Program-made: the position numbers and the translations under genes
Notes under the pieces: model-generated
Database searches by the model: none
What the model saw: only the letters and a program-made list of their open reading frames with translations
What the model was told of the DNA's origin: nothing
Shown here: in pieces, positions 26,101 to 37,720 of the stretch
How the letters are laid out: each line of letters starts with the position of its first letter
Numbering within the stretch: the stretch's first letter is position 1
Source of the DNA: Dimorphilus gyrociliatus
Lineage: Eukaryota > Annelida > Polychaeta > Dinophilidae
Assembly (NCBI GenBank): GCA_904063045.1
Contig: CAJFCJ010000001.1
Coordinates: forward strand, 751,501 to 815,500
DNA length: 64,000 bases
Reading direction: 5' to 3'

Positions 26101-28168
26101 TATACGCATAATTAAAAATATAAAATGTTTTATATATGTTTGTGTATTAAATATTCAAGGAAGCATAGTAAATATTAAGCTATTTATTTTACTCTAAAAA
26201 ACAAAATGATGGAAAGGCGGAGAGTGGGCATGGGGATTTTTATTTGTTACATTCTTAAAAAAACAATATTATTCTATTTATTTAATATCTTTTGATTTGT
26301 TGATTTTCTTTTTTTTATTCCATTTAAAAATTGTACAATCTATCATATTACTATTTTTTTTATAACAATATAAAGTTTATTAGCATATCGCTAACAAAGA
26401 ATATTCGATTTGTCAAGATGATAAGCAATAAGCTGTCTTTACTAGTGCATAATAAATTAATAAATATTAGAATTTTGCTTTACTTAGTTTAGAATTAATA
26501 ATAATGTATATAAATCCTTATTGGTAGATTTAGTAAAAGTTTCTTTAATGAAGACGGGAAATTGTAGTTTTTTAAAAGTAAATAAAGTAATCCCTAAGTT
26601 ATGCAAATATTTTATTTCAAGGGTTTTTTTTTCCTCTCTCTCTCTCTCTCTTGTCAGAAATATTTGTCTGCTTCTTATAAGGTAAAATTCCTTTTAAGAA
26701 AGTTGGTGCGTAAATCCGGGGTTCTTCTATATATTTGCAAACATACAGAAGCCAAACTGACATTTCGATTTTGAGAATAAATACATATGTTTTTGAACAT
26801 TATTGTTCTATTGAAAGTATAACGCGTTTATAATATTTTATTTCTTCTATTCTTATTAGCGCTTTACCGCCAAAATGTGATTAATAATTAAGGGACGGCA
26901 GGTGGTCACTAACTTCTTCTGGTTTTTAATTAAAAGGAATTTTATTTTAGATTGCAGGAAGTACCTTAGGTAATTGTAAACAATTATCTAAAGCTTGTTT
27001 TCTTTTTAAAATATTTAATTTTGCTCGATTAGTAAATTATCTTTCTTATTTCACAATAGATAATACAACTTGACCGATAAAGTCTTATACACCGCCCCGT
27101 AAGAAGAAAATGGGCGTTTTTTATTTGTTTCTTTCAGTTACGCAATTTATATTTTAAAGGTTGTCTGTTGAGTAGGAATAAAAATTTGACCTACATACCA
27201 AGAAAACTAAAAAAAGAGAAAACCGAAATCCCCAACTGTTACTAAAGCGAACATAGCATTAAAAGTCTTCATTCTCTCCGATCTAAATTTAGCCTTAATG
27301 GAAATTTAGCAATTTATTTACGGTCTACTAAGCCTATTAGAAGAATTACTAGGAGAAACTATATAACGGATAAAAAATAAGCCGACTGTTTAAAAACTAT
27401 TCCTTCTAGGCGATTGTTGTAAGAATTTTCGCTTTTACGATATCACCTTCAAAAACTCCTTTTGTTGTCAAATGAGATATGCGTCTCCATTAGCTCTTAA
27501 CCAGAAAAAATTTCCCTTAAAAGACAAGAACAATATAAAGAAGGTCAATACCAATCATTTAATTATTCATAAAGACACAGTCTTCGCTTTTCAACTACAA
27601 GACAAAAATTGACAGTAATAATATTTTTTATGAAAGATTATCGTTTTTAAGAATTAAACCTGATTAAGGCTAAATTATTAACTATGATTTAACGGATTTC
27701 GGATTAAGTATAACAATAAGTAAAAAAAAACTGTAGATTAAATCATTAAAGGAGAGCTGCTTAAGTAAAATAGATTTATATTAGAATATATACATTTATA
27801 TATATATATATATAAAATATAATAACGGTAACCTAATAAACACTTTTAGTATAACTAACGATATTTGTTTTTGATTATATTCGTTTAATCTATTTTATGT
27901 TAAAATGCATTAAAAGAGACAAATAGATTTTATTATGAATTATTTATAAGATAGACTTTATAACACTAAAAGTTTTCGACAGCTTTTTGACATCTATATA
28001 ATACTAAATAATCAACCAATTTGCCACTTTTGACTATAGATATTCTCATAAAAAAAAGGCTAATAAATATATATATATGTGTGTGTGTGTATCTATGCGA
28101 AGAAGAATAAGATATCTTTACAATTGATTCTGATAAAACATCGAGATACAATTCAAGCAGTTATATTC

Positions 28169-28199
<31 letters not shown>

Positions 28200-28969
28200 G
28201 CTAGATAGATAGATAAGTTGATAATAAAATGTATATTTATGTATATTTTATTTTTACTATTATAAAATATGATATTATTTCTTTATCTAATTTCCAAAAT
28301 TTGCATATTTGAAATAAATCTATCTTCTATTGAGAGGGACAGGGAATTTCATTCATAACATAATAAATTACTTGTCTACACCCTTTCTCCACGTTTTTTT
28401 TTACTGATGCAAGATTGAATAATTCTTTACACAACAAAAGAGTCTACAATGTCGCGAAGGACGTTTCCGGTTGATTCACGTGGTTTGAACATATATAAGT
28501 ATATATATATATATATATGTACATATTTATATATAGATGTATATGTACTTAATAGAATACTCTGTAGTTTACTAGCTAAATATTTATTATCCAGCTAGTA
28601 CATAATTGTTGCAGAATTTTGAAAAAGTTCTCTTTTGTGTACTACAATATTGAACACTAATAAAATACTCACCCATATAATTAAAGCCAATCCTACACTT
28701 CCGGAATGCTTTAAAACACCAGTTGGACTCACAAAAATACCTGAACCAATAATCGATCCAACGATAATCCCAACTCCATTCATTAAAGACATTTTCGGTT
28801 TTAAGTTAACGCTATCGTCCGAGTTAGCTTCATCTCCTTCATGTAGTTTGGAAGATCCAACCGAAGTATGTCGACTACGGGACATTTCGGAACCGCTCAA
28901 ACTTCTCATAGCTGCTCGTACCTTCTTCAGAGAACCAGAACCGCTTATCTGTCTTTCCGGCCTCTCCAT
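23142..28969 (-). CDS. SLC7 L-type amino-acid transporter light chain
   Basis: A 12-membrane-segment APC-superfamily exchanger of the LAT/y+LAT group that works as a heterodimer with a 4F2hc-type heavy chain at the plasma membrane. Five exons: 28673-28969, 25596-25866, 24441-24939, 23416-23840 and 23142-23215; 521 residues. TM1 has the substrate-loop motif GSIIGSGIF, then CYAELG and KSGGDYAY (the latter as in LAT1/LAT2). The Cys in [10 protein letters not shown] is at the place of the conserved disulfide to the heavy chain. [10 protein letters not shown] marks TM6, and [15 protein letters not shown] follows TM10. The N-terminal 60 residues are Ser/Arg-rich and cytosolic. The first intron is 2.8 kb. 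LAT1/2-like neutral exchange is more likely than y+LAT, but this is not decided by sequence alone. Confidence 0.93.
25867..28672 (-). other. long first intron of the SLC7 gene
   Basis: It is 2.8 kb in a genome where most introns are under 100 bases. It contains a CT run near 26636-26652 and TA/TG-rich tracts near 28060-28090, 28170-28200 and 28500-28520. No internal gene or RNA was recognised. Its size suggests it may hold regulatory elements. Confidence 0.45.
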
Positions 28970-29018
28970 GTGGATTTATTTGTATGTCTATAGGCCACCA
29001 AATAAATTTCTTAGATAT

Positions 29019-29052
<34 letters not shown>

Positions 29053-30286
29053 CAGCTCTAAATTTCTTGGCGACTCTTTACTTTTGTCCACGTAGCTGCT
29101 TCAGTAACGTGAGTTGTAAAAAATCTATTTTACTCAACGGTTGCTTTTGAAATATGTTCCTTATTTATCATCATTAAGAGAGAAAAAATCGAATACATGT
29201 ATATATATATATATATTAATATATTTATATATAAATGTATCAGATTTTACATTGTATAGCGAGCACACAGTCGATCACCAACAGAAACACTGCAAAGGGT
29301 TTGTGTTAGGCAGCTGTTTGCTTGCTGGGGTATCTAGTTGATTACTCATATATTTTCGCTCATTTTTTGCAGCGCCATCTAAGAGAAATTGCTGAAAACT
29401 TTAAAATACCCCTATACAGTTGAATTTTATTGATCAATGCTACATTTTTAAATTTATTTATAATTTAGCCTATACATCTTTTATACAGTTGATATTTTCT
29501 TTAAACAATTTGTTGAATTGTTTAAACCAAATATAAATACTCTTTGTCTAACGAGCGAACAGACTTGGCGAAACAAAAGCATATGATAATAAAGATACCA
29601 AAAACATTGACAAAAATAATAAACAAGAATAAAAGCAACATTTATAATTATAAACAGTCTGCCTTCTTGAACTCTGAAAAACACTATTCTAATGGAAATT
29701 TAATATTAAGAAAAAATTAGGATAATCTTTAGAATGATTGTCTTTAAGAGCAGAAATAAATGAATATATGATTTAATATTAGTCTATAAAATTACATAAT
29801 AAAAGAAGTGTTTATAGATTTTGTAATCTGACAAAAATGGAAGTTAAATACGCTCAAAAATCAAATTTTATTCTCTTGCATATTGTTTAAGAGTGTAACT
29901 GAGCGTTTGCCCTGCTCCCCGGCTGAGCGAAAATAAATGAAATGACCTTGAGTGTTGCTAGGGATTTGATATGTAAACAACCCTTAGCCGGAGTTTTCTT
30001 CTAGGTTATTCATATTGATCCACCAGTGTCAAAAAGTTTTGTACAGTGGCGTCAAAGCGTTAAAGATTGTCTAAAAGCAAATTTTTTCCAGCAAATGTTT
30101 ATCCGGTAAAAGTTAACGTTCTTTTCATTTTAGAACATTTGAAAATTGAGCTAAAATGAATTTATATATTTATAAGAAAAAGTACAATTAAAAGAACTTT
30201 ATGTAAATTCTTTCTAGGTAACAATGTCTATTTTTATGAACACAATAAAAAGTAATTTGGAAAAATGTAAGAAAAATATGATGAGA
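28970..30286. other. SLC7 promoter region and 3' flank of the coiled-coil gene
   Basis: It contains (TA)n tracts at about 29020-29050 and 29200-29218. No coding sequence with family similarity was found. Confidence 0.4.
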
Positions 30287-33200
30287 CTATTTTTGTGTTT
30301 TAAACTTTGAAGTTAGTTTATCTCTAGTGGCAGATAGCCTAGCAAACACATCTTCACTGCATGTTGAATCACTGTCTTCTAATGAAGCCATTTTTGGTCG
30401 ACTACTACTATCAGAGTCATAATGTTGGATAAGAGTTATAGGACTATCTTGCTTAACTGTTTAAAACAAAAAAAAATGATAACATGATATATTAATTAAA
30501 TGTAAAAGATTATATACAAGATATATTGACACTTACTATCGCTTAGGGGTAAAAGACTCTCAATCGATCCCATATCTCTCTTTTGTTCTTTCTTATCTTT
30601 TTTTGTACACGTTGAGCATTTACAACCAACCCTGTGCTTGCAAGAATGGCTCGGTCGTTTTTCTTTACCACAGTTAGAACAGTATTCTTTTTTCCTATCT
30701 TCGTTTCTGTTAGCGTTATTATTATTTCTAAATTCAAAGGCAAAATCTGTAAGACTTTTCTCCGAATTGGTCTCTAAATCAGGACCAATCGCGTTAATTC
30801 TCTTTAAAATTTTACTTTCATCAGCAGATCTCTCAAATCCAGACATTTGGGTTTGAAGTCTTGTAATTTCAGACTCTTTTAAAATAAGATCTTGCTTAAC
30901 ATTATCCAACAGTTCGTCTCTATCAGCGATTTGTTTACTAAGACGTTTTATAGATTGTTGAGACGTCTTAAACTTTTGTTCAAGTTTTTCCTTATCAACT
31001 TCTAATTGTGTTATTCGAAGACGATATTGAGTAGCTTGTTTAAGACGAGCCTCTTCCTGATCAGCGTTCTACATTGATAAAAAATGTTGGATAATCTTTT
31101 GAGAAATGATAATATATATACCGTTTTTCTATAAGTATCTTTAATTTCATTAATTTCCTGTTCAACTTCTTTCAGTTTAGCCAACGCTTCATCTCTATCT
31201 TTATGCTAAAAGAGTAACATTTTAAAAGTTATATTAGAAAGAAAAAACTCATGTAATAAGGTTATTTACAAGATTTGCATGAGAATTTTGCGCTTCAGAT
31301 AGTTCTGCTTCTAAACGTCTTATTTCTGATTCCTTAAGCTTTAAGTCCCTTTCAAGGGACTCTATTTTCCTAGAATATTGTGAGGTTTCTTCGTTTCTCT
31401 TCTGTTTGATAAATCAACAAAGTAAATATGAAACATAAGTAGTTAAAATTGATATAAGAATTCGTCTTATAAAATACATACATTTAAACCCAATTTTTTA
31501 CTTTTAATCTCATCTTTTAATTTCTTATTTTCCATTTCCAAATCTAATATTTTCGAATTTAGATCACCTTGTAATTTTCTATTTTCGTGCAGTTGTTCAT
31601 TCAAACTTATTGACGATTTTCTAACTTCGTCAAGAGCTTTTGTCAATTTTTCTACTTGATTTAATAAATCCTTTTCTCTTTCATTCATTCTTCCAAGTTC
31701 ATTTTGAACCTTACTTTCTGCTATATTAAATTTTTTAAAATCTAATTTTAATTGATTCAGTTCCATATTCTTTTCTTCAAGTTCACGTTTAGTTTCATTC
31801 AGTTCATGAACATAGTTATTACTATTTAATTCGGTTTTCGATAGAGAATTTTTCAATCTACTTAGCTATTTATAATTTAAATAAAAAGGATTAAAGAGTA
31901 TAGTCACTAATTGATAAGATGAAAACTTACTTCTTTTGACTTCTGTTCTGAGTCAAGTATGGCTTTTCTCATTCCATCTTCGAGTTGTGAGGCCCTTTGC
32001 TGTAGGTTCTCCTTATGATGTCTCAGCCCAGCTTCGAGTTGTGATATCTTTGATTAAAAACAATAAATTTTTAATGTATATAAGCTGGCTTCTTATTTAT
32101 TAATAAAGTACAAACTTCTTCTGCTCTTCTAAGTAGTTCTCCTTGTCTCTCCTTTAAGTCATTTTCCATTGAGATACATTCTCTCTCAAGACTTCTATTT
32201 TCATCTTGAAGACGTCTTATTATTTTTTTCTGATGGTCAATAGTTTTCTCCCTTTCTTCCAACTTATTTTCCCATCTTTCAATTTTCATACCATTTTCAG
32301 TAAATTCAGCTTTTACTTTGTTAAGGTCATTACTTTTTAAGAGGTAATTCTCCTCTGTGCGTTTTAACCTGTCTTCTTTTTCTCTGAGGGCATTTAATAA
32401 CTTTTCATTACTCTCATCTTTATCCTTTAAATGATCTTTAAGAGAGTTAATTTCTGATTTCGATGAAATAATAATCCCCTCCATCTCTGCTATACGATCC
32501 TTTAACCTCTCAGAGTCATCCCTCTCGGCAACAAGCTGTTCTCCAGCTTCTTTCAACTCTTGCTCTAATCGACCTTGACAATCTTCCAGAAAAGAAACCT
32601 TCTTGAATAATTCTTGAACTTCTGCAGAATATTCCTCGGATTTTGCTCTCATGGCTTCATCCTCTATTTCGTGTAATTTCAAGCGTAATTTATTTATCTC
32701 AAGCTCCAATCCTTCTATTTTATTATTGGATTTTCTTTTAACAATTTCTAATTCAGATTGATGTCTGTCTTTTAGACGCTCCATTTCATCCACTTGAAGA
32801 TCAATGTTTTTTTCATATGATAATATTTTACTTTCGATATCCTTCATTTCATTGATATTTTCATCCCTTTCTCTTTTTAATCTCCTTATAGTTTCATCTT
32901 TCTTTTCCAACTGAACTTCGTATTCATTTCTAATCTTTGACAAACTATCTTCCCTTGATAATACTTCTTCTCTGATGGCAGTAACGGATCTTTCTAAAAT
33001 TTCTCTCTGCTCGTCACATTTTTTAAGAGAGTTTTGAAGAATATCAATATTTCTTTGCAATTCAGCACATTGCTCTGAATGTAAATTCTTCATCATTGAC
33101 ATTTTTGAATTTGCTTCATCAATTCTTTCATCCTTTTCCGCACAAAGTAATAAAGTACTTTTTATTTGCTGTTCAAGATCGCTGACACGTCGATTAGTTC

Positions 33201-35259
33201 TGTGAAGTTCAGTTACTTTTGTTTCAAAGTCACTTTCCAAAGTTTTAAAATTATTAGCTAGAAACTGTCTTTCATTTTTAGACTTTTCAAGAGTTTTCTT
33301 TAAGTTATCAATTAATTCTTCTCGTTTTCCTAATTCATTTTCCAAAGAGCTAGAATGATCTTCTATTTTAGTAAGTTTTTCCAAAAAAGTATTGAGTTCC
33401 TCTGACTTTCTTCGATTTATATCCGTTTGTTCTTCGTATAGGCTTTTTAGCTTTTCTTTTTCAGAAATTGCTTTAAAAAAGTATAAGAAAACACTTGTAA
33501 ATATGTTTCAAATCAATAAACAATCAGAATTAAATGTCATATTTAAATATTTAAATATTTAATAATATCTTCTTACTGTCTTTTTGTTTAACCATCAGCG
33601 CTTGAACTTCTTCATTAAGTCTATCAATCATATCTGCTTGTTCAGCGTAAGTCCTTGTATTCTCTCTCCATTTTTTAATTTCTTTATTTCTCCTGTCCAA
33701 TTCGTGGCTGAAATGCGATTTTGTGTATATTGTAAGGACTGAATGAGCTGATCTAAGTAAACTCTCACCGAATAGATTTTATTAGTGTCAGAACGTCAAT
33801 TTCTTCGTTTGAACTCACAAATTCCATATAGGATCCATCGTAATTGGGTTTAGGTGAACTTGTTCTTGGACGGATATTTCGGGTAAAATCTTTTACAGTT
33901 TCATGAATAGAAGAATACAATTCATTCATTTGCAGTTCAAGATTTTCTATATGATTTTGTAAATCAACAATTTTTCTGTCATATTCAATTTCTTGACGAT
34001 CTAAATCTTCTTTTAATTGATCTCTGTCTGCTTGAATTTCTTGATTGGATCGAAGTTGTGTTTCCAAACAATCTATTCAAAATAATTACAATACAAGTGA
34101 CTTTCAATAACGGTTAAAAACTTAACCTACCTATTATGTCCGACTGACCGTTTAATAAGTCATTTACCTCGATCAACTGAACTTCAAATTTACCCTTTTG
34201 TTCTTCAGTCTCCTCTAATTTATTAACTAATGATCTTTTAAAATAAATAATTAACTTTTAAAATATGATGAAAAAAATTTGTCCTACGAGAATCTGTCTT
34301 TATAATCATCTAATTCATCCTTCAATCTGCAATTAGTTTGTTCAAGGCCACTTTTAGCTACAAGGGTACTTTCGTATTTGGTTTGTAGCTTCCTTTTTGA
34401 TTCCATCAGCTGTTTAGTAATCAAATGATTGTATGTTTAAATATTATTATCTTGTAAAAACCTTTTCGATAGTATCATCCTTTTCCTTCTTTATTCCCGT
34501 AAATGTCGATTCGAATTCCTTGACTTTAATAATAGCACCTTCTCTTTCGGCAGCCATCTGTTGATTACACCTTTTCTGTTCTGCAAGTTCATATCTCAAT
34601 CTAATCATATCTTCTTCAGCTTCTTTTAGAGAATTCTGAGCAAGAATAAGCTCCTTTTCCGATCGTTCTAGACACTCTGTTTTTTCTTCGTAAACCTCGT
34701 TCTCTTTCTTCAATCTTAACGATAGTTGTTCCATCTCTTTTGTAAGGACCACTTTCTAATGAATTAAGCAATAATAGAAATTATTGAACAATTGATATAA
34801 AATCTGTAAACAAACATCAGCTTTGATTTGACAAACTCTGTCGGTGGTATCTTCCAGTTGGAGCATTAGCTTATGATTCTGCTCCACTAAACGATCATTT
34901 TCAGATTGTATTCTTTCCAAGTGTTTCTTTGCTCTTTCGAGCTCATAACTTGTTCGTTTACTGGATTGCTGTTGGAGTTAATATTATTGAATAATTATTA
35001 AATCAACTAGCATAGTTTTTTACACACTTCCTTGAGTGATAGGGTTTCTTTTTTGAAAAACAACACTTACACTATTTGAACTTGTATCATTTATTGCAAG
35101 ATGATGTCCATCCGGAGCCTGCCGAACAGAATTTGAGCTGTTTGATCCCCCAAAATCATTAGATCTATCAGATAAATGCAAATCCTGTAAACTTCGCTTG
35201 GTTTTTTCCAATTTTTGTTTAATTGATTGAACATTTTTAAATATCGTATCTTCCTCCAT
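30287..35259 (-). CDS. large coiled-coil protein, probably centrosomal/ciliary
   Basis: Fourteen exons in phase: 35071-35259, 34816-34968, 34462-34755, 34288-34409, 34131-34234, 33769-34072, 33577-33707, 32116-33470, 31931-32047, 31482-31865, 31270-31401, 31122-31205, 30537-31068 and 30287-30456; 1356 residues. Apart from a Ser/Asn-rich N-terminus and a short RPRTSSPKP linker in exon 6, the chain is almost continuous heptad coiled coil rich in Glu, Lys and Leu. Near the C-terminus is a compact Cys/His cluster (CSNCGKEK...HSC...CKCSTC), possibly a zinc site, then a Ser/Asp-rich tail. I do not recognise a specific orthologue; rootletin, centlein and ODF2-type proteins share this architecture. 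An RFX X-box 121 bases before the ATG supports a ciliary or centriolar role. Confidence 0.75.
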
Positions 35260-35822
35260 TTGGCAAGTTTAAACTTGTAAACAATTCAGACTTATATTTT
35301 ATTTCAAAGGAATAAACTTAAAAAATGTATAGACTAGTTTTCACTAAAATATCTTTGAATCAATCTCCTAAATTGGTGTATTGCTTAGGCAACGTGATCC
35401 GCGATAATTAAATAATATTGTATTGTGGCCGATAATGAAGGAAGATGCCGGAAATAGTATGGTTCCTACTCCCAACCTTATAATTTGAAAGTTTACAAAT
35501 AGGTTTTTAAAAATCTCGATGAGATAGATTGCTTAAAAAATATCTATCACAGATATCAGTGTGGTTTAAATATAAAACTAAAAAACATCCAGAGTAAGAG
35601 ATGGAATGAATTTCTCTAGCTAGTTTACCTGTTTTAAAATTAGAAACAAATGTAGACATACTGAAAAACTGTTAATTAATAAGACAAACATTGTTTTCAT
35701 TACTTTCTCCATCTTGACTTAATTAATATTTTACTAAATAGTGATGAATAAAGATTAATCATTAAAATTGTTCATAAGAGGAAAATGTTACATCACACAA
35801 TTTCGATGTATACAATCACACA
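35260..35822. other. promoter of the coiled-coil gene and 3' flank of pseudocaspase A
   Basis: Apart from the X-box no specific feature was seen. Confidence 0.4.
35380..35393 (-). promoter_or_regulatory. RFX X-box
   Basis: On the minus strand it reads GTTGCC-TA-AGCAAT, and on the plus strand ATTGCT-TA-GGCAAC. Both fit the X-box rule RYYNYY-N(1-3)-RRNRAC bound by RFX factors. It lies 121 bases upstream of the coiled-coil gene's start, the usual distance for ciliary genes. Confidence 0.6.
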
Positions 35823-37402
35823 TTATGCAAAGTTATCTTTATCACCATAAACATAAAAATCTTTTAGAAGGTTTGTTTTAGTCAGACATATATCTTCTTC
35901 AACATTTCCATCAGCCTCTTCAACTGAATCACTAAATGTCTTAGTTGCTTCCTTTACAGCATTCTTAACTTTCTCAATGATATACTTTAATGGTTTTACG
36001 TTGAAATATGACATCAACCCTGCACATAGTATTCTCGCAAAGATACTTCCATCGCCGCTCGACCACTTTTTGGGAACTAGAATTAATATTTGTAAGTGTT
36101 AAAATTGAAGAGAATGTCCTTAAGTAAAGACTTACAATTAACTTTATGATAAATTAACATGGAATTTTTAGGAATCTCGATTAAATTTTTTTTTCTTGCA
36201 AGCTGAGTTTCACTTAAAGATACAGTATGGACTCCTTTTGTGATTCCTCGGACAGTTCTCTCTGATATTTAAATAGTGTTTATATTCCACAAAATTTGTA
36301 CATGAAATTATCTTTACCTTTTACATTCGGATAGAGCAGAAAGATAAAAATCTTTGGAATATTAACGATATGATTTTCTGAAAATTTATCATAAAATTCT
36401 CGAAAACTCATAGTTGTATCATTGGGTGGAATTGAGAATCCATCTTCTGTTTCCTTAGCGTGAACAACAATAACTGCCGCTGACGAATATTTCCATATCT
36501 GACGAAGCTTACTTAATTTTCCCTGATAAATGAATAAAGATACTTTTACTTATTGAATATACACTAATGTTAAAGATCGTACGATTATTTCATTTTCGCT
36601 CTGGCATACTGTTACTTGACAGCCGAGAGCAGTTAAAACGTCGTCTAACATGCTTCCATCATGTGAATCTTTAACGCAATCTATAATGAGACCTGATCCA
36701 TTTTTCAAATGATATGCCTTAAATGGGAAAAAAACCGATTAAAATATGTTAATAATATACTGTTTTTTTTTTGATGTGAACAGTTACCTTATCCAAGTCA
36801 ATATCTTCATGAATTTTAGAACTTCTATCAATCTGATCAATATTAATTGATGATGGTATTGTTTTTTCATACACTTAAGAAAAAGAACATAGTCTTCTGA
36901 AAAACTTTCAAAGATATTATACTGTATATTTACCGAGTTTTTTAACTGCGTTCATAAATTCAGTATCATGATTCCTTAGTTCACCGTATGGGTAAGGTTC
37001 CCCAGGTCTGAGGGCTTTGTGTGCTTGTCGTGCCAATACTGGATCTAGCATCTCAGCCAAATCAGACTGATTTGAATCGATTAAAGCTCTAAAAAGTGCG
37101 TTCCAGGCTCTGGATCCTGACTTTTGAAGCTGCATCCAAAATGCTGAATTTTTTTCATATGAGGTGGATTTTTTCTGGAATAGAAAACATTCTAATTAGT
37201 GAAAAATGACCTTCTATTCACTTTCTTTTCAATTTGTAACAACAGTGTTAATTGAAATGGTGTGAACCTGAATGATCTCTAACATTTCCAAACTGAAAAT
37301 GTTTTCTGCTAGAAAACAGTCAAGAAACAATCCATCAGTAGACAAATCTCTATTTAAGCGAACCATATTCTTTCTTATCTTGTCTCTATGTTCTTTTTCC
37401 AT
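35823..37402 (-). CDS. CARD-caspase homologue A, catalytically dead (pseudocaspase)
   Basis: Seven exons: 37268-37402, 36934-37174, 36788-36873, 36583-36717, 36318-36522, 36136-36261 and 35823-36076; 393 residues. Exons 1-2 form one CARD resembling the caspase-2/CED-3 prodomain (RDKIRKNMVRLNRDL, then SGSRAWNALFRAL). Exons 4-5 correspond to the p20 fold: GLIIDC strand, ALGCQVTV, IVVHAKETEDGF at the place of LLSHGEE, and PKIFIFLLYPNVKG where active caspases have PKLFFIQACRG. The nucleophile Cys is therefore absent; the His before Ala is kept, and the substrate-binding Arg of the (S/T)R.G.D motif is also missing. Exons 6-7 match the p10 subunit (IPKNSMLIYHK, IFARILCAGLM, NLLKDFYVY). It probably acts as a CARD adaptor or a decoy partner of an active caspase. 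An upstream in-frame ATG exists at 37438. Confidence 0.82.
36318..36717. repeat. near-identical block, copy in pseudocaspase A
   Basis: Exons 4-5 plus their 60-base intron match 38210-38609 with only a handful of substitutions; the intron looks identical. Flanking exons do not show this identity. Confidence 0.85.
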
Positions 37403-37720
37403 GATGTTGTCAACTTTCTTTTTTGCTTGTAGAAACAAGGATCTTCAATCTATTTACCTATTTATCGCTCAATAAGGCAGAGGGCACTATTTTTTAAAAA
37501 GATGTTTTCGTATTAACTTAATATTTTAAAGTTCCACTATTGTACAGAATTTGAACTTATAAGTGAACAAGTCCATGTTCAATTCACAAATTATTCTATT
37601 TAATCAAAATACCAAACTGTTATATGATCTAATACGTAATATAAAAATATCAGATATGTTATGAAACGCAAATTCAATATAGCACTATGAAATTATTCAG
37701 GTCTGTATTCAAATATGGAT
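37403..37720. other. spacer between the tandem pseudocaspases
   Basis: A 318-base spacer with no other gene; it should contain the promoter of copy A and the end of copy B's transcript. Confidence 0.5.
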
